Shown: positions 7,510 through 16,298, counted from the stretch's first letter. The stretch is 64,000 nucleotides of DNA from Chloroflexi bacterium 54-19 (GCA_001898225.1 MKTJ01000058.1:190132-254131), one strand, 5' to 3'. A program made the numbers and translations. Notes: generated by a model not told the origin, from the letters alone.

Positions 7510-9375
7510 ATGTCTTACGCAAACCGTGTTTTACGAGTAAATCTCACCACCCGTAAGGTTGTTTCCTTACCTTTGCCCGAACAACTGAAGCAGGATTACC
7601 TGGGTGGGCGCGGTTTTGCGGTCAAAATGCTCTACGAACTCCTGCCCAAAGATACCGACCCCTTCGCCCCTGAAAATTTATTGATTTTCGCCACCGGGCC
7701 GCTCAACGGGACGGTCGCGCCCGCCGGGGCCAGCCTGACCGCCGTTACCCGTTCGCCCCTGACCGGCCTCCTGGGTATTGATACGACTTCCGGCTTCTGG
7801 GGCACCGAGCTTAAATTTGCCGGGTACGATATGGTGGTTATCCAGGGACAGGCCGACGAACTGGTCTATCTCGAAATTGACGACGACCGGGTTACTATCA
7901 AACCGGCGGACTGGCTGCGGCGGCGCGGTGTCCACGACACCACCAACCTTTTGCAGGAGCGGCTCGGCGACGACTTCAAGATTGCCGCCATCGGCCCGGC
8001 AGGGGAGAACCGGGTGCTTTACGCCAGCATTGTCTGCGACCACATGGACAAACTCAGCCGGACCGGCCTGGGAGCCGTGATGGGTGCAAAGAACCTCAAG
8101 GCGATTGCGGTCCACGGCACCAAAGATATTAACCTCGCCAACACTGACCGCTTTCTCAGCAAGATGAAGGAGAGCCATAACGCGGTCAAGAACGACCCGA
8201 TGTTTATTCCGCTGAGTCGTTACGGTACGACCGAGCTTTTCGAGGAAGCCCATTCGGCAGGGGCGCTGGCCATCCGCAACAACCAGGAGGGGGTCTTTAA
8301 CCGGATTATCGGGGTCAGCCGCAACACGATTGATAATCTTTCGCGGGGGCCGGACCGTCGGTTAGTCGAACGGCCTTGCAGCTTTTGTATTATGCCCTGC
8401 AAAGCTTATATCGAGATAAAAAAGAACGGCGAGCCGGTCCGGCGCAACCGCCCCCATTACCAGACGCTCGCCAGCCTGGGGCCGCGCCTGGGGATTTCCA
8501 GCGCCCAGACCATCATCGAGGCCAACCACCTTTGCGAGGACATGGGTATGGACCCGGTCTCTTTTGGTGGTTCGCTGGCTTTTCTGATGGAGTGCTACCA
8601 GCGCCACAAGTTCGACCAGGATGTCCTCGAATGGGGCAGCGATAGCCAGTTGCTCGACCTTATCCGGGAAACGGCCTTCAGGCAGGGGTCGGGCGACCTT
8701 CTCTCGCAGGGTGTCCGCCGGATGAGCCTCCTTTTTCCCGGCAGTCGCGAGTTTGCGATGGAGGTCAAGGGGCTGGAACTGCCGGGCCTGGATGGCCGGG
8801 CCGCCAAGGCCCACGCCCTGGCGATGGCTATCAGCAACCGGGGCGGCGATACGAGCTTGCATTGGCCCCAGTTCGAGATTTTTGAAAAGAGCGAGCAGGA
8901 AGCGGAAGACCTTTTTGTCTACGGCAGCGCCGCCGACCCCCAGGATTGGCGCGGTAAGGCCAGCATGGTTATCTGGCACGAGTATTTCGCAGCCCTGCTC
9001 GATTCGGCGGGTATTTGCAAGCATTACGCTTTTTCGGCTTATGCCCTCAAGCCCCGCGATATTGCCGAGTTCCTGACCTACGCTACCGGCACCACCTACC
9101 GCGAAATGGATGTGATGATGCTGGGCGAACGGGTTAGCACGGTCGAGCGCATGTTCAATTTGCGCTTTGGCATGAACCCAACCACCGACGATACTCTGCC
9201 CAAACGCCTCCTGAACGAACGCCTCAACGATGGCAAAGCCCAGGGCCAGACCATCGAGCTTGGCCGGATGCTCCAGGAGTATTACACTCTGCGCGGTTAC
9301 ACCGAGGACGGCTATCTCAGGATGGATTACCTCCAGAACCTTAATCTCGTCCGGGGCGAAGTTGTTACCCATTAA
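7510..9375 (+). CDS. Tungsten/molybdenum aldehyde:ferredoxin oxidoreductase
   Basis: The 621-residue protein belongs to the AOR family, which oxidises aldehydes to acids, or the reverse, using a bis-pterin W or Mo cofactor and one [4Fe-4S] cluster with ferredoxin as partner. The N-terminus 'RVLRVNLTTRKVV...YLGGRGFAVKMLYEL' is typical. The cluster ligands are seen as 'CSFCIMPC' at residues 289-296, and the fourth Cys is in 'SAGICKHY' near 503. 'GPAGENRVLYASIVCD' and 'SRTGLGAVMGAKNLKAI' match pterin-binding segments. The open frame extends upstream to 7195, but conservation begins at ATG 7510. It is monocistronic; no MoaD- or ferredoxin-like partner is adjacent. Benzoyl-CoA-reductase-type BamB is related but less likely without bam neighbours. 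Confidence 0.92.
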   Translation: MSYANRVLRVNLTTRKVVSLPLPEQLKQDYLGGRGFAVKMLYELLPKDTDPFAPENLLIFATGPLNGTVAPAGASLTAVTRSPLTGLLGIDTTSGFWGTELKFAGYDMVVIQGQADELVYLEIDDDRVTIKPADWLRRRGVHDTTNLLQERLGDDFKIAAIGPAGENRVLYASIVCDHMDKLSRTGLGAVMGAKNLKAIAVHGTKDINLANTDRFLSKMKESHNAVKNDPMFIPLSRYGTTELFEEAHSAGALAIRNNQEGVFNRIIGVSRNTIDNLSRGPDRRLVERPCSFCIMPCKAYIEIKKNGEPVRRNRPHYQTLASLGPRLGISSAQTIIEANHLCEDMGMDPVSFGGSLAFLMECYQRHKFDQDVLEWGSDSQLLDLIRETAFRQGSGDLLSQGVRRMSLLFPGSREFAMEVKGLELPGLDGRAAKAHALAMAISNRGGDTSLHWPQFEIFEKSEQEAEDLFVYGSAADPQDWRGKASMVIWHEYFAALLDSAGICKHYAFSAYALKPRDIAEFLTYATGTTYREMDVMMLGERVSTVERMFNLRFGMNPTTDDTLPKRLLNERLNDGKAQGQTIELGRMLQEYYTLRGYTEDGYLRMDYLQNLNLVRGEVVTH

Positions 9376-9378
9376 ATT

Positions 9379-9424
9379 CGTTGAACATTCACCCATAAAG
9401 GGCGCGAAGCAGCATTGAACGTAG
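9379..9424. repeat. Intergenic repeat related to the GTTCAA family
   Basis: The segment contains GTTGAACATTCACC followed by ATAAAGGGCGCG. The same order (GTTCAATGTTCACC, TTAAAGGGCGCG) is found just after the glycosyltransferase gene at 11657-11684. Both copies begin within a few bases of a stop codon. Confidence 0.5.
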
Positions 9425-9575
9425 GAACAGAGCTAATTTCTCGTTCCCACTGGCTTCTGACTACTGGCTTCTTTTAACCGGGTTGCTTTCCCGCCGATAC
9501 CTCCTCTATAATCACTTCCGAATGAGCTATCCGAAAACCGAAAAGTTTTATTTATTTAGATAGAAAGCCAAAACC

Positions 9576-10427
9576 TTGGAAACGAACAATCTTGCCCTGG
9601 ACCGCTATTTTGTTGAAACCGACTGGTTGGCCCAGCACCTGTCCGACCCGCAGGTCCGTATCATTGATTTGCGCTATTACTGGGACCATCCCGGCCTCGA
9701 AGATTATACTGCCGGGCACATTCCGGGCGCGCACTATTTACAGTGGGATGTCGAATTGAGCGACCCGAATTCGCCGGTCAAGTTCATGGTCCTGCCGCCC
9801 GAAAAGCTGGCCCACCTGATGGGCCGCCTGGGGGTAGATAACACGATGACCATCGTGGCCTATGACGACGAGGGCGGGCACTATTCCTCGCGCCTGCTCT
9901 GGACCCTGCTCTATTACGGTTTCGACAAAGTGCGGATTTTACACGGCGGTTTGCAGAAGTGGCAGGCCGAAGGACGGCCTATCGTGACCGAAGTGCCGCA
10001 GATTGAACCTAAAACTTTCGTGCCGGGCGAAATCCACCCGGAATGGCGGGCTACCGCCGACGATGTGCTGGCGCGGATTAACGACCCCGAAACAGCCCTG
10101 GTAGACGTGCGGCGCCCCACCGAATACACCGGGGAAGAAGTGCGGGCAGCGCGGGGCGGCCACATTCCGGGCGCAACTAACCTGCTCTGGCTGGATAATC
10201 TTGAAAAGGGTAAATGGACCTTTAAGGACGCCGCTACTCTGCGCGACCGTTTCGAAAAAGCGGGGGTCACGCCGGACAAGCATGTCATTACCTACTGTCA
10301 CGGCGGAGTGCGGGCTTGTCACGCGGCGCTTGTCCTCAAAATGCTCGGCTATCCCGATGTTACGGTCTACGATGGTTCCTGGGAAGAATGGGGCAACGAC
10401 CCGACCCTGCCGGTGGAGCAGGGATGA
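9576..10427 (+). CDS. Thiosulfate/3-mercaptopyruvate sulfurtransferase (two rhodanese domains)
   Basis: The 283-residue protein has two rhodanese domains. The N-terminal one is inactive and structural; it contains 'VRIIDLRYYWDHPGLEDYTAGHIPGA'. The C-terminal one has the catalytic cysteine in 'TYCHGGVRA' (Cys near residue 241). The loop differs from the CRKGVT of rhodanese and CG(S/T)GVT of mercaptopyruvate sulfurtransferase, so the sulfur donor is uncertain. The reading frame begins with TTG at 9576, preceded by a weak AGAAAG; no ATG lies near. Its stop overlaps the start of the glycosyltransferase gene by 4 nt (ATGA), so the two are translationally coupled. Confidence 0.9.
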   Translation: METNNLALDRYFVETDWLAQHLSDPQVRIIDLRYYWDHPGLEDYTAGHIPGAHYLQWDVELSDPNSPVKFMVLPPEKLAHLMGRLGVDNTMTIVAYDDEGGHYSSRLLWTLLYYGFDKVRILHGGLQKWQAEGRPIVTEVPQIEPKTFVPGEIHPEWRATADDVLARINDPETALVDVRRPTEYTGEEVRAARGGHIPGATNLLWLDNLEKGKWTFKDAATLRDRFEKAGVTPDKHVITYCHGGVRACHAALVLKMLGYPDVTVYDGSWEEWGNDPTLPVEQG

Positions 10428-11653
10428 AGGTTGCGCTAGATTACACCCCGGCGGTCCGGCAGGGCGGCGGTATCGGGCGCTGGACCCGCAGCCTGGTCGA
10501 GGCCCTGCTGACTCTAGATGATGCTCGCGACGTTGAGTTTACCCTCTTTTACGCCGGGGGTGGCCTGACCGAAAAGCAGCAAGCTTTCGTCAAAGAGACC
10601 GAGCATAAATACACCGCGCCGGGAGGCCCGGCGGTCCGGTTCGTGCGCCTGCCTTTCTCCGAACCGGCCCTGACCCGGCTCTGGCAAAGGTTGCGCCTGC
10701 CCGTACCCCTGGAACTGGTCGCCCGCCTGGGCCAGCCCTTCGCTCTAAAAAATCCGCTCGGCAATCCCGATGTGCTGCATTTCCCCGACTTCGTGGTGCC
10801 GCCACACCTGGGGGGCCATTCCCTGGTCACCGTCCACGACCTCAGTTTTATGATAACCCCGGAGTGCGCCGAGGAAAATCTTCGTAAATACCTGAACGCC
10901 GCCGTACCGCGCAGCGTCCGCAAGGCCGACCGCGTCAGCGTGGATGCCGCCGCTATCAAGAGCGACCTCCACGAGCGGCTGGGGGTGCCAGACGCCAAAA
11001 TGACGGTTATCTATGGCGGCGTCGGGCCGGAATTTCACCCGGTTGCCGATAAAGCTTATTTAGAGAAAGTCCGCGCCCGTCTGAAATTGCCCGAAAAGTT
11101 CCTGCTTTACCTGGGGACGATTGAGCCCCGCAAAAACCTGGCCCGCCTGGCCGAAGCCTGGGCCGCCCTTAAAGATACCGATGTCGGGCGAGGGCGGAAG
11201 TTGGTGCTGGGCGGGCGTAAGGGCTGGCTTTACGAGCCGATTTTGCGGCGTATTGACGAGTTGGGCCTGCGCGACGAGATTGTCTGGCTCGATTTCGTGC
11301 CGGAGGGCGACCTGGTGGCGGTCTACAGCCTGGCCGATTTGTTCTGTTTCCCCAGCCTCTACGAGGGGTTTGGCATCCCGCCGTTGGAGGCGCTGGCCTG
11401 TGGTACCCCGGTCGTTACGGCGAGTAATTCTTCGCTGGCGGAGGTCTTTACCGGGGCGGCTTTGATGTGCGAGGCTACCGATACAGGCTCAATTGTGGCG
11501 GCTATCCGGCGAGGTCTCGAAAGCCTTGACGGTGACGGCCAACTCCTGGCGGAATTGCAGGCGGAAGGGTTGAAGCGGGTTAGCACCTTCACCTGGGAGC
11601 GCGCCGCCCGTGAAGCCCTGGCCCTTTACCGCGAGATGGCCCAAAAAGCGTAA
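10424..11653 (+). CDS. Glycosyltransferase family 4 (GT-B fold)
   Basis: The 409-residue protein has the GT-B architecture: an N-terminal acceptor domain with the 'RQGGGIGRWTRSLVEALL' glycine loop, then 'FLLYLGTIEPRKNLARLAEAW' and the donor-site 'EGFGIPPLE' (E-x7-E, near residues 313-321) followed by 'ALACGTPVV'. It probably moves a sugar from a nucleotide-sugar donor to a glycan or lipid. The frame is open upstream to 10316, but ATG 10424 is the start because the family N-terminus 'MKVALDYTP' begins there and it overlaps the preceding stop. Confidence 0.92.
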   Translation: MKVALDYTPAVRQGGGIGRWTRSLVEALLTLDDARDVEFTLFYAGGGLTEKQQAFVKETEHKYTAPGGPAVRFVRLPFSEPALTRLWQRLRLPVPLELVARLGQPFALKNPLGNPDVLHFPDFVVPPHLGGHSLVTVHDLSFMITPECAEENLRKYLNAAVPRSVRKADRVSVDAAAIKSDLHERLGVPDAKMTVIYGGVGPEFHPVADKAYLEKVRARLKLPEKFLLYLGTIEPRKNLARLAEAWAALKDTDVGRGRKLVLGGRKGWLYEPILRRIDELGLRDEIVWLDFVPEGDLVAVYSLADLFCFPSLYEGFGIPPLEALACGTPVVTASNSSLAEVFTGAALMCEATDTGSIVAAIRRGLESLDGDGQLLAELQAEGLKRVSTFTWERAAREALALYREMAQKA

Positions 11654-11656
11654 AAC

Positions 11657-11684
11657 GTTCAATGTTCACCTTAAAGGGCGCGTA
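11657..11684. repeat. Second copy of the GTTCAA/AAAGGGCGCG intergenic repeat
   Basis: The copy starts 4 nt after the glycosyltransferase stop codon and matches 9381-9410 except for a few bases. It is short and carries no gene. Confidence 0.5.
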
Positions 11685-11748
11685 AAACGTCATAAAGTTG
11701 TATCAAGAGTTGTTTGGTGTGTTCGCTGAGAAAACATTTCTTGGAAGA

Positions 11749-12762
11749 TTAGCCGAGAACGACTCTTTCTTTTGGTGCATCACAGACCGTGTTAATCATT
11801 GTAATAAGCAATTTCTCGAAGTTATCCAGGTTGGCAACTTTCACACCGTTTATTTTTTGGGCCAAAGCCCCGCAATCCTTGGTGGTTTTTTCGGCAACTA
11901 CGATTAAAAGCCTTTTTTGCAATTCCAAAGATTGAATTCGATTTAGATATTCCTTTAATTCTTGCTCGTTTGTATTCGTTTTGGTTTCAATACAAAACAC
12001 CTCATTTTTGATTGCAAAAAGGAAATCCAGTTCAACTGTTGTCCCATTTTTTAGGCTAACTTTTATATTTGGCCGGTATTGTCTATGGGTATCCCCTGGA
12101 TAACTTTTTTTCAAAATGTGTTTTACCTGTTGTTCAATGTACCTTTCAAACCATCCACCTGTTAAATAGATCTGATTTTTACTGGTAAATTTTAGCTGTA
12201 TACAATTTTCTTCAGGTGCTGGAAGTATAATCCAGTTTTCTAAAATGCCTATTTCTTTGAGATTCTTGCCAAGGATTTTAATCCTTGCTTTTTGGGTCGG
12301 AGTGTTTTCAATGGTTGAATAAGTGAAAGTACCATTAGGGATTTGTACTCTTTGTTTTAGAAACTGATAAAACTCTTTTAGCTCAGGGAAGTGTTGTCCA
12401 ATATAACTTGCTGTTTGGTTTAACCGGGGTTCTCGGTCTTTATCCTTTACAATTTTGGTTCGTTCTAATTCCTTCGCTCCATGGGTTGCCAGATATTTCT
12501 CTATAACTCCATGTGTATTAGCGGATGTTATTGGTGTCACTGGTAGATTTGGTTCGACCCTGGAAATAGGAATTATATTCGGTGGTGCCTGTTCAATTTT
12601 TGCCTCAACCGCTTCAGGTTTTTTCTCAGTAGTCAATTTTTCCAGGGCGGAAGCGATTCGTTCGAGAGCGTTGGCTATCCGGTCGAGGTTTTCTTCAGTT
12701 TGCGGCCCGGTTACGCCAAACAAATCCCCGGTTTCAGCTAAAATAGCGGTAATCTTTTGCAT
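11749..12762 (-). CDS. PD-(D/E)XK nuclease of the Card1/DUF1887 type, without CARF domain
   Basis: The C-terminal half of this 337-residue protein resembles the nuclease domain of Card1/Can2 (DUF1887) CRISPR accessory proteins. 'LTGGWFERYIEQQV' (Glu206), 'VELDFLF' (Asp246) and 'FCIETKT' (Glu259, Lys261) form the E...D...ExK active site. Residues about 110-180 look like a winged-helix segment, as precedes the nuclease in that family. The first 60 residues contain a coiled-coil-like heptad pattern ('LDRIANALERIASALEKL') in place of a CARF ligand-binding domain. The gene is much more AT-rich than its neighbours and is likely acquired. It may be a stand-alone defence nuclease; no CRISPR or cas genes are in view. 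Confidence 0.68.
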   Translation of the reverse strand: MQKITAILAETGDLFGVTGPQTEENLDRIANALERIASALEKLTTEKKPEAVEAKIEQAPPNIIPISRVEPNLPVTPITSANTHGVIEKYLATHGAKELERTKIVKDKDREPRLNQTASYIGQHFPELKEFYQFLKQRVQIPNGTFTYSTIENTPTQKARIKILGKNLKEIGILENWIILPAPEENCIQLKFTSKNQIYLTGGWFERYIEQQVKHILKKSYPGDTHRQYRPNIKVSLKNGTTVELDFLFAIKNEVFCIETKTNTNEQELKEYLNRIQSLELQKRLLIVVAEKTTKDCGALAQKINGVKVANLDNFEKLLITMINTVCDAPKERVVLG

Positions 12763-12953
12763 ATTTTCTTTTAGGGTTTTAGTTTCGCCTCGTAGGATTG
12801 TCTGTTCCTGCCAGCGAGCTTTTATTTTTGGTTAAAAAAGATGGTTGCCGAAAGTTATTTGAATCTTTTGGATTTTTATATTTTATTTCACTTTAATACC
12901 CCTGCCTACAGCCTTTTAGTACTTAAAAGTTCCTCTAATTTAGAAACTACCGT

Positions 12954-12982
12954 TTGACATTCCTGGTCATGTATAGTATAAC
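12954..12982 (+). promoter_or_regulatory. Strong predicted promoter of the APH-like kinase gene
   Basis: A perfect TTGACA -35 box (12954-12959) and TATAAC -10 box (12977-12982) are 17 bp apart. Transcription should begin near 12989, giving a leader of about 28 nt before the GTG at 13017. The rest of 12763-13016 is AT-rich and contains no gene that I can support. Confidence 0.7.
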
Positions 12983-13016
12983 CTTCTAAGCATGCAGGAT
13001 TAGTGGGGTATACAAA

Positions 13017-14036
13017 GTGAAAACTCTTAAAACGTTATTCGAAGAATATTTAAAGAGAAATGTTGACCCGGCAGCCCGGTTAGGTAAGGTTGAGTTGCTA
13101 CCGGTTGGGAACCAGGGTTTTTCCGGCTCAGTGCTGGTTTACTATGCCGTTTCTTACGAGGATAGCCGGGGCCAAATTAAAACAGTCCGGCTGGTCACGA
13201 AAAATGCCCCGTTAACCGAACGCCGGGTCTTGCAGCGTTTGAGCGAGCAGCATTTGCCCGGTCTGGCTCTTTCCCATACTCTTGACCTAGTTACCGATAA
13301 ACCGCTGGGGCGTCCTTCCGGCGCGGGACAACCGCCACCCCCGCCACCCGTTCTCGACCTTGCTGCGGACGCCTCGATGCTCATTTGCCAGCAGTATCTT
13401 GCAGGTGGGACGACTGATAAGCCGTCACCCGAGTTTAAAAGCCAGGCGGCGGTATCCCTGGCGGCTATTCACGCGGCCAATCTCGGCAACCAGGCGGAGT
13501 TAAGCTGGCTCCCCGTAACAGACGCAGCTTTTTACAATACTTTTATCGTGGGTAAGTCGCTCTGGCCGTTCTGGGAGGGGTCGCTCAAGGTGCCGGAATT
13601 TGTAGAGCGTTTCGGTCACTTGACCCCCGTTATAGAAGAAACCGAGCAACGCTTTTTGAGATTTGCTCAAACGCTTTGGGAGGAAGGCGATTCGCTCACC
13701 CTGGTTCATGCCGACCTTCACAGCGGCCACGTAATGGCCGACCAGGGCCAACCCTATTTCATTGACTGGGGCCAGGCGCATTACGGTTCGCTTTATTTTG
13801 ATTTGCCCAACTATTTTTCTGCCCAGGAAGCCCTGGAATACCGGGTGGCCCTGGCCCGGCTAGGCCACGAAATACCCCAGAAAGATTTTCTTGAACGCTA
13901 CCACGAAGCCGGGCGGTATGTTGGTTTCAAATATTTGAGTTATTGCCTGTGGACCTGGCAGAACCTGGAGCCAAAATATGATGACAGTCGCCTTGCTATC
14001 ATTGAGATGGTCTTGAATGGCACACCCCTGAACTGA
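13017..14036 (+). CDS. Phosphotransferase-family (APH-like) kinase
   Basis: The 339-residue protein has the bilobal APH/choline-kinase fold. The catalytic loop is 'LVHADLHSGHVMAD' near residues 228-241 and the metal-binding 'YFIDWGQAHYG' near 246-256. In the usual HxDxxxxN loop the last position binds magnesium as Asn; here it is His. The start is GTG at 13017, placed about 28 nt after a strong promoter. A Pro-rich insert lies near residues 100-110. The substrate is unknown; kinases of this family act on antibiotics, homoserine, choline, sugars or proteins. Confidence 0.82.
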   Translation: MKTLKTLFEEYLKRNVDPAARLGKVELLPVGNQGFSGSVLVYYAVSYEDSRGQIKTVRLVTKNAPLTERRVLQRLSEQHLPGLALSHTLDLVTDKPLGRPSGAGQPPPPPPVLDLAADASMLICQQYLAGGTTDKPSPEFKSQAAVSLAAIHAANLGNQAELSWLPVTDAAFYNTFIVGKSLWPFWEGSLKVPEFVERFGHLTPVIEETEQRFLRFAQTLWEEGDSLTLVHADLHSGHVMADQGQPYFIDWGQAHYGSLYFDLPNYFSAQEALEYRVALARLGHEIPQKDFLERYHEAGRYVGFKYLSYCLWTWQNLEPKYDDSRLAIIEMVLNGTPLN

Positions 14037-14207
14037 TTTTATAATTCTTCTATAGGTTTTAAGAAGACAGCCAAATTCTTACCGGCCTTTTGCCAGGATG
14101 GGTTTTGATTAAGCTTTGCCGGCTTAAAAATAGATAAGTTTGCGTTGAATTTCGAGTTCACTCCCCCTTGCATGAATCTTTTGGGTATGTTATTCTTAAT
14201 TTAAGTT

Positions 14208-14237
14208 GATATATCCCAATCATTAAGATATATCCCA
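14208..14237. repeat. Direct repeat GATATATCCCA x2 upstream of the recombinase-like gene
   Basis: Two exact 11-bp copies (14208-14218 and 14227-14237) are spaced 19 bp start to start, 54 nt before the gene start. They could be tandem binding sites. The gap 14037-14290 holds nothing else recognisable. Confidence 0.45.
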
Positions 14238-14290
14238 TCGGGCCAAATCTTTCTTGCTCACAAACCTAGTTTTTGGAGGAAGCCGAGCTT

Positions 14291-15439
14291 ATGCCTCGTC
14301 CACCTGCGTCACTACGAAATTCCCCAAATCGCCAGAATTCTCCTTCGCCCGCTCCCGAACCGGTCGAAACTGCTCCGGCGAGTCCTCCTCCTGCGCAACC
14401 CGAACAGCCGAGCCTTTTTGACGCGGTCCCGGAGACGCCCGAACCAGATACCACGCCCGCTCCCCGCCAGGGTAGGTCCATCCGGGCCATCCAACCCCAG
14501 CTTTTTAATATCAACAGCAAGGGCGATATAATTCAGCAACCGGTCGTGGAAATCCCGGCCCTCAATTCCAAGAGCAGCCTGGATGTGGCTTTCTGGTGGT
14601 TCCGCAGTCATCTCGAACAACTCAATCGGCCCAAGAATACTATTGCCTCCTATATGTACGACCTCGCCGGGTTCGAAGAATTCGTCGGGCAGAAGATTCT
14701 CGAAAAGGTAGTTTCGTCCGATGTGGCGAACTTCCTGGCCCAATCGCAAAAGAAATCCACCCGCAAACGCCGCCTGACCTCGCTCGGCGCTTTCTTCAAA
14801 TATTTGATTCAGACCGAAAAGGTGCTGGACAAAGACCCGACCGACAACTTTTACGCCGATTTTATCCCGCTCAAGACCCCGGTGGTCCTCGACCCCGCCG
14901 AGCAGGAAGCCATTATGGACGCGGCCCGGCACGAGAACAGCCGCACCTTCCTCATGATTTACTTCATGTTAAAACTCGGCTTCACCCGGACCGAACTGCT
15001 GGCGATTCAGCCCGAACACGTCGATGCCACCGACCCCGCCCTACCCCAGGTCTATGTCGCCTACGATGACAAACGCTGGGCCAAAAAGGAGCGCAAGGTT
15101 CCCGCAACCGCCGAGTTTACTCCCGCCTTTAAGAGCTATATCGAGGAATTTCAGCCGGGCCGCAAGCTTTTCGAAATGCTGCCCCAGTCGGTTAACAAAC
15201 TGGTCGAACGTGTGGCCCGCGACGCCGAGATAAATAAAAAGGTCACACCCCAGTCGTTGCGCGATACCTACGCCGTCGAGAGCGCCCGTACCGGCTCGAA
15301 TTCCTCCGACCTGCTAAAGATCCTTGGGCTGGCTCCCGACCCGCGCAACCGTATGAGCGTGGACCGTTATATCAAGCTGGCCGGGGGCGCGCCTTCTTCC
15401 GGCGAGATAAAAGTCACCGCCAAAGGTAAAGCCGTTTAG
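14291..15439 (+). CDS. Tyrosine recombinase-like protein with incomplete catalytic residues
   Basis: The 382-residue product has a Pro/Ala-rich N-terminal 100 residues. A core-binding (SAM-like) region follows ('LDVAFWWFRSHLEQLNRPKN...YMYDLAGFEEFV') and then a tyrosine-recombinase catalytic domain. The region normally reading G-(L/x)-R-x-x-E-L reads 'GFTRTEL', so the first Arg is displaced by one position. The HxxR box reads 'TPQSLRDTYA' near residue 318 (His replaced by Gln, Arg kept), and a Tyr remains in 'DRYIKLA' near 357. Activity is therefore doubtful; it may be a DNA-binding derivative. ATG 14291 is chosen over TTG 14273 because GGAGGA lies 10 nt upstream of it. It has its own terminator and no visible attachment sites. 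Confidence 0.75.
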   Translation: MPRPPASLRNSPNRQNSPSPAPEPVETAPASPPPAQPEQPSLFDAVPETPEPDTTPAPRQGRSIRAIQPQLFNINSKGDIIQQPVVEIPALNSKSSLDVAFWWFRSHLEQLNRPKNTIASYMYDLAGFEEFVGQKILEKVVSSDVANFLAQSQKKSTRKRRLTSLGAFFKYLIQTEKVLDKDPTDNFYADFIPLKTPVVLDPAEQEAIMDAARHENSRTFLMIYFMLKLGFTRTELLAIQPEHVDATDPALPQVYVAYDDKRWAKKERKVPATAEFTPAFKSYIEEFQPGRKLFEMLPQSVNKLVERVARDAEINKKVTPQSLRDTYAVESARTGSNSSDLLKILGLAPDPRNRMSVDRYIKLAGGAPSSGEIKVTAKGKAV

Positions 15440-15460
15440 CCACCCTGAATTGTTAGATTG

Positions 15461-15493
15461 TTAGCCAGTCCCGCCGGGACTGGCTAATTTTTT
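15461..15493 (+). terminator. Rho-independent terminator after the recombinase-like gene
   Basis: TTAGCCAGTCCC (15461-15472) pairs with GGGACTGGCTAA (15476-15487) over a 3-nt loop and is followed by a run of T. Confidence 0.85.
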
Positions 15494-15543
15494 GGCTCTT
15501 TTGAGGTGGTCCGGTGATATTTTTGGTAGCAAAGAGGTATTTT

Positions 15544-16179
15544 ATGGATTGGCAAAACGCCCTCGAAAACCTGCTGGAAGTGGTCTATTTACCCTTAAAA
15601 CAAAGCCGGACCGAGTGGTTGCTGGTTGGTTCGGCGGCCACCGCGGTAGCCGGGTGCGACCTTACACCAGGTGACCTTGATATTCTGGCGCGAACACCGG
15701 AAGGGGTCCGGCGGTTTTCGGAATTGCTGGCAGATTATGCCCCGGCTGATTGTGTTTATCCACCAGGGCATGAAAAATGGCAATCTTCCCGGCAGATGCC
15801 GGTCTGCGTCATGGGGGAGGGCGCTTTGAGTTCGATATGGCATTTTGGGCGCTGGTATATAGATGGGTTCAAAATAGAGGTGGCCCATATCGCCCCACCT
15901 GCCGACGCCACCGCCCGCTCTAACGGTACGGGCATCTGGGAAAACGGCCCGGAAATCTGGCCCTACCGGGTTGAGACAACTTTTAAAGAATTCAGTTTTG
16001 GGACTGTGCCACTTGAAATCCAACTGGAAACAAATTTTAGCCGCGGTCTCTCTGCCCGGACAGCCAAAATAATAAAACTCTTTCGCCAAAAGGGTTACGA
16101 CCGGGAACTGCTTTTGAAAAGCCTTTCTCCTGACCATCTTCAACTTTTCGAGCAGGCTTTTTCAAACCCGCTGTCCTAG
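15544..16179 (+). CDS. Nucleotidyltransferase-fold protein
   Basis: The 211-residue protein begins 'MDWQNALENLLEVVYLPLKQ' and contains 'LLVGSAATAVAG' (about residues 26-37) and 'GDLDILARTP' (about 42-51). This GS...DxD arrangement is the minimal nucleotidyltransferase active site. The rest has no known domain that I recognise; it may be a small-molecule nucleotidyltransferase or a MNT-type protein. The start ATG 15544 follows AAGAGGT at a good distance; an upstream GTG at 15514 in frame is less likely. Confidence 0.7.
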   Translation: MDWQNALENLLEVVYLPLKQSRTEWLLVGSAATAVAGCDLTPGDLDILARTPEGVRRFSELLADYAPADCVYPPGHEKWQSSRQMPVCVMGEGALSSIWHFGRWYIDGFKIEVAHIAPPADATARSNGTGIWENGPEIWPYRVETTFKEFSFGTVPLEIQLETNFSRGLSARTAKIIKLFRQKGYDRELLLKSLSPDHLQLFEQAFSNPLS

Positions 16180-16215
16180 GTTGGTTTCTCCGACAGAAAG
16201 GTTTTGCCGGGCAAC

Positions 16216-16240
16216 AAAAAAGGAGAAGCCTGGCTTCTCC
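16216..16240 (-). terminator. Terminator of the GlsB-like gene
   Basis: On the minus strand a 9-bp GGAGAAGCC/GGCTTCTCC stem (16222-16240) is followed by a run of T (complement of the A-run at 16216-16221). A second perfect hairpin (16252-16261 with 16267-16276) lies between it and the gene. Confidence 0.75.
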
Positions 16241-16298
16241 CCTTTCGTCCTGGCCGGTAGACTAACTCTACCGGCCAAATTTGTAATACTTCGTACTC

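Noticed and set aside
11749-12762. Complete CRISPR-associated locus around the Card1-like gene
   Set aside because: No repeat-spacer array and no cas genes occur in the window.
14291-15439. Prophage or integrative element marked by the recombinase-like gene
   Set aside because: No phage, plasmid or att-like genes or tRNA end are nearby, and catalytic residues are incomplete.
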